Shown here: positions 49,221 to 61,200 of the stretch, piece after piece
How the letters are laid out: every line of letters begins with the position of its first letter
Numbering within the stretch: position 1 is the first letter of the stretch
Source: Hippophae tibetana
Lineage: Eukaryota > Streptophyta > Magnoliopsida > Rosales > Elaeagnaceae
Assembly (NCBI GenBank): GCA_037013495.1
Contig: CM072801.1
Span: 13,569,501-13,633,500 of the forward strand
DNA: 64,000 bases
Direction: 5' to 3'
The notes under the pieces: model-generated
Databases searched by the model: none
What the model saw: the letters and a program-made list of their open reading frames with translations, nothing else
Told to the model about the DNA's origin: nothing
Made by a program: the position numbers and the translations under genes

Positions 49221-52200
49221 ATGTCATCAAGTGTAAAAGGCATGGTGATCAGAGTTGGAGGAGAGATATGTAAGAAGAAGGTGGATCAATTTGATCTGGG
49301 TGGAGAAAAATGGTCATCCTATGGGAATGTTCAACTAAGCTATCGTTTCCATGTTTTTGTAAATGGGATCAAATTTTCAAAATCAAAGAGAAGTAAGACT
49401 CACCTTCGTGCTCATCTCAGTCTCAGACCACAAGCCATTTTATCTCCTGTATCTGACCCTAGTGCTCCGGCTACCAAAAAGGTACTTAATTACACTTTTC
49501 TTGTGCTCGTATGTATAACAGTGTCGTACTAAATAAAAAATCTATAAATTAAAGATTAAATTTTAACTACAACTTAAAAATTATTTATATATATTACTAA
49601 AAATAAATTTTAGTTATTTATTACATAATAAATAGGTAGTATAATACTTTGATAATTTTATTTTAATAAATTTGATATATTATTTACTTTCCTTAAAATT
49701 AGCATATTTTAGTCATTGTTGCGTTTTAAAACTTTAATAATTTCTTGTCAATTTTCTTTTTAGAATTTTTTGGCTAAAATTTAAGTTGAATTAAAATAAA
49801 TCTTACTAATAGGAGCCTCATAAGTAAATGTTTTAAAATAAAAATGTCTCAAAAAGTTAAAAAAATTATAAAATAAAATAAATTAAAATCACCAAAATTT
49901 ACTTAAAATAATTAAAATATCTATAAATATAAAAGAAATGTAATTAAAATGTATCAATTTAAAATAAAGTTGTTAATATATCAAATTTGTGATACTAAAT
50001 TGACCTCAAGAGTAATTTTTTTAACAAATTACCTTTAAATTTTATTAAAAATTGTACATGTTTTAAAGTATCAAATATTAAATATAAGATTAATAAATTA
50101 AAAATAAGTTGTAACACAACTATAGAAAGCTCATTTTAACATATAGAAGATCTAGAGATCAAGTCTTATTTATATATAATTTATACTTTCAATATACAAC
50201 AAGTTATTGTCTTTGTTTTATTTATAATTATATATCTTATAAAACTTTTCAATATAATTATTCAATATCATCATTATATTTTTATTAAAAAATATATTAT
50301 ATCTAATAATAATTAGTGAAAAGTAGTAATATATAGTCAAGAAGTTTAATGAATTAAAATATAATATTTGTTAAAAAATAATCACTATAATATTTATTCA
50401 ATGTATAATTTTTTTATACACATCTTGTGTGTCTATGGTTTGAAATTTATATAATAGTATTTTTTTAATTTTAGAATCAAAATAATTTAAATTATTAATA
50501 TATTTTACAAATTTAAGAAGAAATAAACTACAATTGTGTATTAAAAAACTAGTTTTTGCTAAAAAGTACGAGTACACTTCTTAATCTTAGAGGTTAATAA
50601 GTATTTTAGATAAAAATTTAATCTTGATTGAAACCCGAACTAGCTCCGTTCATAGCTATGCCATACATGCAAAAATATGAGTAAATTTTTATAAATGGAC
50701 ACATTTGCTAAGCATTTTCTTTTTGATACTGCTTTATTATTTGCTTAGAAAAGCCTTTTTCATTTGTTCATACAGAGAGTATTCACTTTTGGGAAAGGAA
50801 GAAGTGAAGGCAACAAAGGCATGAAGTCATTGGTAAGCTTCTATCTAGTACACTATGGACCTACTTCTTCTATGAGGTGTTTCAAGATAATTTTTTTTTA
50901 AATAAGTGGTTTGGTTAAAAGTGATTTTAATACAAGCATTTAAGTACTTTGGCATGAACTTGTCAAAAGTGGTTTTAGGATGCAATTCTTTATAGACTAA
51001 CAAACATCCAAAACTACTTCTCTTTACTTCTCCTAAAAACATTATTAATAATACTTCTCAAAATTTTGAAAGCACTTCTTATAAAAAGTTCTTTGACACA
51101 CTTGAAACCACTTTCAACTTTCTAAATGGATCCTTCCTCAGTACATTTTGAAGATTTTTGAATGTTCATGAAATTCTATGATTCCCAACTAACTTATAAT
51201 GATGATTTATCATGTTTGTGGCATTATAGTTGGGAGGAAAGGGTGCAAACTTGGCAGAAATGGCGAGCATTGGGTTATCTGTACCGCCTGGACTTACCAT
51301 TTCGACAGAAGCATGCCAAGAGTATCAACAGAAAGGGATGAAGTTACCAAAAGACTTATGGGAGGAGATTTTGGAAGGATTGCAGAGTGTGGAAACTGAT
51401 ATGGATGCAGAACTTGGTGATCCTTCGAAGCCTCTTCTACTCTCCGTTCGCTCTGGTGCTGCGGTATGTTAACCTTTTTAGTTTGGAATTTTAGATATCT
51501 TCACTTCTTTGTGAAGAGATCATTGAAGCACTTCCATTTTCTTTTATGTTTCTTATTGTTGAATTTTGGGCTTTTGTATTTTCTTTTATGTTATGTAAAT
51601 TTTGTCAAATGTACATTTGGAGAAGTATTGGAAGAAACAAGTTGCATGTTCAACCTTAGTGTGTAAATTACGTAGGGCTTATTTTGTAAAGAGTTTTGAT
51701 AATGAATTCTGTTTTTTTGTTTTCTATGACAATGAAAATTGAAAACAAAATTAGTTACTAAACAATACTAAATCCAAAAATTTGAGTGAGAACATAAAAA
51801 ACATAAAAGAAAGTGTGCTATAAAACCATCCAGCTATAGCCTATGTGTGAAAGAGAATTCAATTATAAACATATTTGTCCAAAAGTTTATAGTATCATTG
51901 CATAATCACACTGCATGATAATTGATTTCTTCCTATGAATCAAGATTTCCATGCCAGGTATGATGGACACTGTACTCAACCTTGGACTCAATGACAAGGT
52001 CGTTGCTGGCTTAGCTGCAAAGAGTGGTGAGCGCTTTGCTTATGACTCCTATAGACGTTTCTTGGATATGTTTGGAAATGTTGTAAGTTTTCTCATCTTT
52101 GCCTAGTCAATTAGTACTGTGATGGCCTCAGTTTCATAGATGAGGCTTTAACAATTTTCAATGCAACACTTATTTTCCTCAAATCACAAATACCATATTA

Positions 52201-55200
52201 AGTTGACAGTACTCCCAAAATATTGATCTTTTAGCATGTGGACTATATCATTAGGTGATAGTTTTTTTTCTCCATAACGGTCCTCGAAACGTGATACTTG
52301 ATGCCAATGGTTGAAAACATTAGATTGTAGGTTACTAGCTCATAAGCTTAACTAATACTATCACCTTTATGTGTTTGCTAACTTCATGAAAAATATTTCT
52401 GGTCTCTTCATTGTAAGGTAATGGGCATTTCACACTCATTATTTGAGGAGAAACTCGAACTGCTGAAGCACACAAAGGGAGTTAAACTGGACACAGAGCT
52501 AACATCCTCTGATCTTAAAGAGCTAGTCCAACAATACAAGAATGTTTATCTTGAAACTAAGGGTGAAGAATTCCCTTCAGGTACCAATACCAAATGAGAC
52601 TTAGACTTGGTTCATGATCACTATTCTTATAAACACCTAAAATTGAAGAGAACACAACTACTAGAAGATTGTTAGCTACCAATTCGCCTATATGTTTGCA
52701 GATCTGAAGAAGCAATTACAACTGGCTATTAAAGCAGTTTTTGATTCTTGGGACAGTCCAAGAGCCATTAAATACCGGAGCATCAATCAGATAACGGGGT
52801 TAAAGGGAACTGCAGTGAACATTCAATCCATGGTTTTTGGGAACATGGGGAATACTTCAGGAACTGGTGTTTTATTCACTAGGAATCCAAGCACTGGTGA
52901 AAAGAAGCTCTATGGAGAGTTTCTAATCAATGCTCAGGTTTTCGAAACAGATTCAAATTTTATGTTTCTTTTTCGCTTCAAATTTCTATTTTAAGTAACA
53001 TAAAGGAGGATTATAGATCATCTTTATAATGACTTGTAACGTAAGATTGGATTTTAATAGGGAGAGGATGTGGTTGCTGGAATTAGAACACCAGAAGATT
53101 TAGACGTCATGAAAAGTTGCATGCCTGAAGCTTACCATGAGCTTGTGGAGAACTGTGAAATTCTAGAGAGACATTATAAAGATATGATGGTAAGAGGTCT
53201 ATTAAGAAAGATCTATTAACACTGCATTCACTTTATTAAGATGATTCAAGCATTTTTGTTTGATCTTAGTCTCATTTTGTGAAATAATCACTTTATGAAG
53301 CACAAATTTGAAGTCATGTCACGTAGCACAACTCTTTCTATTCCACTAAATATGAGAGAAAAATGAAAGGTATAATGAAATAAAGGGTATGTATTTAGTC
53401 TTGTTTGGACCACTACTATTGGAAATCAAAGAGAATGCCGTTGTTAAACGAAAGGTATAATCACAAATAACATGAAACTTTCATTAGTAAGTACACAAAA
53501 CTGAATTCAAAGATAAGTGGACATGTCATGTGTAATTATCACAAACAAATTTGCAATACATAGTAATAATGCTCTTTTGAAAATGGCGCTAATCTGGATG
53601 ATTCCTGGTCAACACAGGACATCGAGTTCACGGTTCAAGAGAACAGGTTATGGATGTTGCAATGTCGTTCTGGAAAACGCACCGGAAAAGGTGCTGTAAA
53701 GATAGCTGTGGACATGGTAAATGAAGGGCTTGTTCATACGCGTTCTGCCATCAAGATGGTGGAGCCACAACATTTGGACCAACTTCTTCATCCACAGGTA
53801 CTCTATGCTTATTTTAGTTCTAAAAGAAATGAAGCATAACATATGTTCACTTTTTAATGTAATGTTATGCAAATTGCTATATTTTAAAATTAAATTGTCT
53901 TCAAGCATTAGCCACAAATAGAGTTGCACTTTGAATTAAATAGAAACAATGTAGGACAACTCTGATGTGTAAGTAGATTGTTAGGCTTTGAAAACTTAGA
54001 AACATATACAAGTTCCAACTCTGTGGCAACAATCTTGACGAAGACTTAAGTAGAAAAGATTCGTGAATGCATTTTCTATTTATCTGCATTAATTCACATT
54101 GTGATGATTAATGCTTTTTTCGTGGATCAGTTTGAAGATCCAAGTGCTTACAAAGACAAAATAGTTGCCATTGGCTTGCCTGCATCTCCAGGAGCTGCAG
54201 TGGGGCAAATTGTATTCACTACTGATGATGCTGAAGAATGGCATGCACAAGGAAAAAGTGTCATCTTGGTATAATTTCATTATTCATACCCATTGTAGTG
54301 TAAATTTGATTTATTCTTTTTTAAATTATTTGAAACCCTGTAAAAGCGTTTCTGTCAATAACAAAAGAAGTTTCTGAAACAAACAAATTTACCAAAAGCA
54401 CCTTCATGGCTCAGAAATCAATCTTGCCGTTCCTAATAGAAGCACAAATAATGTGTTTCTACGTGAAAGTACTTCTTCTGAAACCATTCTTAGCAAAAGC
54501 ACAACAAAGAGATATGTTATCATTTTCATTCTCCCTCAACACAGCCCAATTACATATAGTTTTGATCTAAACATAAGGTTAACTCTAGGAAGGTTTATAC
54601 GATGATCTTAAGTTTTTCTAAATTAGTAGTATGTATTAAATGTGCATTTTATGCTTTAAAATCTCTGTGTGATTATTTCCACTTTGGTTTTTCCTTGTTT
54701 AGAACTGAACACTATCACCACTGTCCCTGATTGCAGGTAAGGACTGAGACCAGCCCAGAAGATGTTGGAGGCATGCATGCAGCTACTGGAATTTTGACAG
54801 CAAGAGGTGGTATGACATCTCATGCAGCTGTTGTAGCCCGTGGATGGGGAAAGTGTTGTATTTCGGGATGTGCTGATATTCGAGTTAATGATGCAGAAAA
54901 GGTTGCTTTACAACTTACTCTCTCATAATTGCATCTGCCTTGGTAAAAAAAGAAATGAAAAGAAGATAGTGTTTTACTAAACAGGGATTGTTGTTCATTG
55001 GTAAGGCAGGTTGTTGTAATTGGAGAAACAGTGATTGCAGAAGGAGAGTGGCTCTCACTCAATGGATCCACTGGTGAAGTGATATTGGGAAAGCAGCCTC
55101 TTTCTCCACCAGCTTTAAGTGGTGATTTGGAAACCTTTATGTCTTGGGCTGATCAAATAAGGCATCTTAAGGTGTGGATGTAAATTGTGTCCTTAGCATT

Positions 55201-58200
55201 CCTGCCATCCATATTTACTTCCATTCCCAGCCAGGAGAGGACTCGAAAATGCACATTTTACTCTCGGCTAATCTGGTTCAGTGATGCTATTACAGGTTAT
55301 GGCAAATGCTGATACACCTGAAGATGCACAAACAGCAAGAAATAATGGTGCACAAGGGATTGGCCTTTGCAGGACAGAACACATGGTAACTTTCACCTCT
55401 GAGTAACATAGGAACAGTTTATTTATTGTATACTTTTTTAAGTTATAAAATATTATCAATTTTTGGGTGCTCTAGTTCTTTGCTTCGGACGAGAGAATAA
55501 AGGCTGTGAGAAAGATGATAATGGCAGTCACAATTGAGCAGAGGAAGGCAGCACTAAACCTCTTACTACCTTATCAACGATCCGATTTCGAGGGGATTTT
55601 TCGCGCAATGAATGGTACTTATTATTATTATCTTCTATTTTTGTTTTACTGTATTGAAATATTTTTCTTATTTGATGAAAAAACATGATAAATGTTATTT
55701 TAACAATCAAACTCAAAAGGCAAGCTTATTTGATCAGCATTTTCTTCTTGTCTTTTTTGGTTATTCAAACTATACTTTAGATTAGGAAAAGTCCATATAT
55801 GTCAAATTTGAGATAATTTTCAAATGATATGGTGCAGAGTCATTAATAAGTACAATCAAGAGCACATAACTATATCCAATGTGATGTTGAGAAATTAAGT
55901 AAATTTTCGATGAGTCAAATTTATGAGAAAGCAAAAATAGATAAAATAACACACAAATTTGATAACGGAGTTCGACCAATTTTTCTTACGCCTCCAGACC
56001 TACTGTAGATCTTTTTATTTAAAAAATGGAGAAATTATACAAAGTGTTTACGACACTCACAACTCACAACCCAATTACACCCAAGAAAATTGCTCTCAAT
56101 TTTCTTTCTTTTTCAACAAAAGAATGCACCATCCATTCAATTTTCTTGGGTTGTTTGCTTGACAACCACTATTTTGTTTTATTATCATTTATTGCACCGT
56201 TTGGTGCATGTAACTTTTGTCAAATATTGTGTTTCTTTGATAATTATCATGTATCTTTCATTATTATTTCTGTTTTGTTTTTCTATACAAGAGTTTAACT
56301 ATATGTATACAATAAAAACGAAAATTAAACAATAACCTTAATAGCTGGACATCCATGTTTTATGGCTCCACTAATATTATTGTTTGCTCCATGTTTTACT
56401 CCACTGAGCATTGGTGTCTGCCACTATTGCAACATGCACCACAACACACACCAACACCTTTGACCAACAATCTCTCACTTGAAGAATGATTTCAATATGT
56501 CTTCACACCTTGATCAATGTTGTAGCTTTTCTAATCTTGTTACTCTAACAGACCAATTGAAGTTGAACACAACTTTAGTTTGTCAATAGTTACCGCTTTT
56601 GTCAATATATCCATTGGATTTTTGCTTCCTTGAATCTTCTATAGTATTAACACATCATATTCTAATAAAGATATGATGAAGTGATAACGAAGCTCAATAT
56701 GCTTGGTTCTATAATGAAATGATGAATTCTTCGCCAAGTGTATCGCACTTTGACTATCATTGTGTAGAATATTCTTATCCTATTTGAATTCCAACTCAGT
56801 TAACAAACCCTGAAGTCATATAATCTCTTTACTAGCCTCAGTCACTGCTACATACTCAGCCTCTATAATGGATAGAGTGATAATATTTTTGTATATGTGA
56901 CATCCAACTAACAGTTGTAGTTCCAACAGTAAATATAAAACCGGTGGTGCCTTCGGTGATCAACTTCACTTCCAAAGTCTGCGCCTATGTAGCCTTGTAC
57001 ATTTAACTCTCATTTACTAATGTACAAACACTTCTTTGCGATGCCTCATAGATACCTTAAAATCCACTTAATTGTTTCCCAATGAGTTTTTCTTGGATTT
57101 GACATAAACCAGTTAACAACTCCCACAGCATGGCCAATGTCTGGTCTTGTACAGACTATCACATACATCAAAATTCCAATGGCTGAGGCATAAGGAACCT
57201 TAGCCATGAATTCTCTCTCTTCCTCCGTTTGAGGGGACTGATCCTTGGATAAGCAAAAGTGACTGGCCAAGGGTGTGTTAACTGGCTTGGCGTCGCCCAT
57301 GTCGAATCTCTACAAAACACGGTTGATGTACTATACCTGAGATAACTCCAAGAATTTATGTCAAACTCATTTGACAATTATTGCTTCAACCTTTTGATAT
57401 CATCCATATCTGAACCTATTACTAACATACATCAACATATAACTAGACCTATATCTCTTGAAGTAGCAATAGTAGTCGACATTGCACTTATGGAAACCTT
57501 CTTTGTATATAAAGCTATCAAACTTTCTGTACCATTGTTTTAGCGCTTGTTTTAGACCATACAAACTCTTCTTAAGTATGTACACCATATTCTTCTTTCC
57601 TTTTTCTGAGAAACTTTCTGGCTGGTACATATATATCTCCTAATCTAAGTCTTTGTGAAGGAATGCAGTCTTCACATCTAACTGTTCGAAATGAAGATTT
57701 TCAATGACTATAATACTTAACATTGATCTGATAGTATTGAGTTTTACAACGGGAGCAAAAATTTCAGTGCAGTAAACTCCTTCCTTTTACTGAAATCCTT
57801 TGACAACTAGTCGGACTTTGTATCTCCTAGAACAATCATGCTCCTCTTTCACCCGGTACACCTATTTTTTGTGAAGTGCCTTATTCCCCATGGGTAACTT
57901 AACTAGTTCTCATGTCTGGTTGAAGATGAAAGAGTTCATTTCTTCTTTCATGGCAAGCTCCCACTTGCTGGCATCTCGGGTCTGACAAGATTCATCATAG
58001 CATTCAGGCTCCCCTCCATTAGTCAACATCATATAGTTCGTGTATCTTCTATTAGGCACATGAGATCGAGAAGACCTTCTCAATATAAGAGCTGGATTAG
58101 GAGGCTGTGGTGTGTCGAACTACTGTGCACTGTTATGTCTAATGTGTTTCTCGAGTTGAGGACTTGTTACAATTGGTTCCATCATGGAACTATCTGGGAC

Positions 58201-61200
58201 TTTATCTATATCTACAAATACTGACTCATTTTGCTCTGAGTCATTGGCGTCTGTTTTATGTCTGTCCTTGTACATTACCCTTTCATTGAAAATCACATCT
58301 CTACTACAGATCACTTTCTTGTTTTCGTCATCCTAAATGCAGTAGCCAAACTCATCATCATTATAAACTATGAAGATGACTTTCTTTGATTTGGGATCAA
58401 GCTTATTCATGCTTGATCATTGATATGCACAAATTCTACACAATCGAAAACTTTTAGATGTGATAGTCTTACTTCTTTTCCGCTCTATATCTCCTCCGGT
58501 ATTCTATTCTCCAATGGAACAGATGGACCTTGATTGATCAAGTAAGCTATCGTGTTGACTACTTTTGCTCAAAACTACTTCGGTAGACCTGATTATATAC
58601 GAATTCTTTTGGCTTGTTCTATCAACGTTCAATTCATACACTCAACTACACCATTGTTTGGAGGCATTCTTGGCACAGTTCTCTCCATTCTGATCCCGTG
58701 CTCATGGCATAAATTTTTAAATCTGGTGTCTTCATATTCACCATCATTGTCGGTTCTGAGCTTTTTAATCTTCAAACCTATCTCATTTCAACCATAGCTT
58801 TCCATCTTCTAAAAGCCTCAAACACTTCAAACTTATGCTTTAGAAAGTAAACACATACCTTCCGAGAGTGATCATCGATGAAAGTCACGAAGTAGTGTTT
58901 CCCACCAATGGATGAGACATTCGTTGGTCCCCAAACATCAACGTGAATGAGCTCTAACCTTTCCTTTTTTGGGGTTCTACCACTTGTCTAAAAATTGATT
59001 CTCTTTTGCTTTCCAAGTATTCAATCTTTGCACATATTTATCTCTACTGACTGTAGACCTAGAAGTTTTCCTAGTCTTTGGTGCCACAGATTTGGTGTTT
59101 CATTACCTACTTCAACTCCGATCAAACAAAGTCCCTTGCTGTCATGTAAAGAGTGTCACTCTTCTTGCCTCGAGCAACCTTCATTGCACCCTTTGAAATA
59201 TTCTAATCATTACAATGGAAAATCGTAGTGTAGCCTTCACTAGCCAACTACCCTATTGAGATTAAGTTTTTTCTTAGGTCAGGAATATGCCTGATATCCT
59301 CAGTTATCAAACAGACATGTTCAACTTAATCTTCACTACACCTTTGCCAATAATAGCACACGGTTGATCATCACCACGATATGTCTTTCCAAGGATTCCA
59401 AGGACATATTTCTCAAAGAATTCTTTCTTTGAGGTAGCATGGAACGATGCTCTAGAGTCTAATACCCAAGATTTTTCCTTGCTATTCAAAGAGCATATCA
59501 ATGCATTATCTCCTCTTAAGGTGGAAGTAACATTTGCCTCTGCTTTCGCTTCCTGGTTCTTCGATGCACTTTTGTACTAATTTTTGTAGTGCTCAATTCT
59601 TCCACAATTCCAACACTCGATAGTCTTCGAGCTATGAGAATTATTGGGATTCTTGGATTTAGACCTCCTGTCCTTTGATCTACCTCAGTAGTTTTTTCTA
59701 CCATGTCCATTCCCTCTGGTTGAATTTCTTCCTCTTTTGCAAAATTGAAGTGGTTGACAATTCACCTAATTCTTTACGTCAGATCTCTTCACTGAGAACC
59801 TGATGATGAACATCGTCAAATTTTAACTTATTGCTTCTTGACGAGCTACTCACAGCCGTGAAAGTAACATTCCAGCTTTCTGGTAGAGAAGACAAAAATA
59901 TCAATGCTCATACTTCTTCATAGAATTCAATTCCAATTGAAATCAACTGGGTTGTAGTTGTGTTGAGTTCATTGAGATGTTGAGCTATCGATGCGTCTTC
60001 CGTCACTCGCAAATTAAAAAAACACCTCATCAAGTGCACTTTGTTTGAGGCCAATGGCTTCTCATACATATTGGAGAGAGCTTCCATAAGACCCGACATG
60101 GTATTTTCCTTTGCTATGTTGAAAGTAACATTTCGGGATAGTGTCAATAGAATAACTCTGAAGGCTTGTTTGTCTAGAAGATTTTAATCTTTTTCTTTCA
60201 TAGCTTCTGGTTTCTTCCCTAAGAGAAGTTGATATAGGCTTCATTGATACAAATAATCCTCTATCTGCATTTTCCAAAACCCATAATCTATGCTATTGAA
60301 TTTCTTGAGTTTTATCTTTCCTTCATCTGCGGTCATTATTCCCACTTAAATCTAAATTCCTCTGGATCATTTCTAACTATTCTTGTAAACCACTGTATAT
60401 TAGAACACCTACATCGACAAACAAATAGTGACCTTGTAGAAAATTGACAAAAATCACCAAAAAATGCTTTGATACTAGTTGTTGGAAAATTACGCAAATT
60501 TTCGATATGCGAGATTTATGAGAAAACAAAAATAGAAAAAATAATACACAAATTTAATAACAGAGTTTGACCAAATTTACCTACGTCTACAAATTTTATG
60601 TATATCTTTTTATTAAAAAAGAAAGAAATTATATAAAGTGTTTACAACATTCACAACTTACAACCCAATTACACTCAAGAAAATTGAAAGAAAATTTCTT
60701 TCACTAAAGCCTAAAACCTTTTTTTCTAAGTTTTTCTCTCAATTAGATAATACAAAGTACCTATTGAGGTGCTCTATTTATAGATGCAGAAGCCCCCTTC
60801 CTACATGTTTTGACAACTAATTCTTAATTGATTTTCCTTCTTTTTCAACAAAATGATGCACTTCCATTCAATTTTTTTAGGTTATTGACTTGAAAATCAA
60901 TCTTTTATTTTATTGTCATTTATTGTACCATTTGTTGCATGTAAGTTTGATCAACATGAGAAACTGTGATGTCAATTATAATTGTGATATATATAGTAGT
61001 GCTTCTTTAGATTAATCTAGCACCTATGGGAAATTTCAGGATTACCAGTAACAATCCGACTATTAGATCCTCCACTTCATGAGTTTCTTCCAGAAGGTGA
61101 CTTAGAAGAGATAGTCAGTGAAGTAGCTACTGAGACGGACATGACTGAAGATGAAGTTTTTGCTAGAATTGAGAAATTATCTGAAGTAAATCCCATGCTT

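Larger units (their letters stand above)
55885..60956 (-). mobile_element. Ty1/copia retrotransposon inside PPDK intron 13
   Basis: The 3' LTR is 55885-56469 and the 5' LTR is 60480-60956, both bounded by TGTTG...CAACA-type termini on the minus strand. The primer-binding-like sequence (TAGTATCAAAGC) is at 60466-60477 and the polypurine tract (AAGTGAGAGA) at 56471-56480. Gag and pol run on the minus strand between them. Flanking TGTGA (55880-55884) and TGAGA (60957-60961) are a one-mismatch target duplication. It is antisense to PPDK and does not touch its exons. Stops throughout show it is no longer autonomous. Confidence 0.88.

Noticed and set aside
56026-56335. Plus-strand frames of 81-90 codons in PPDK intron 13
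   Set aside because: They lie in the LTR of the antisense copia element; not preserved in the other LTR.
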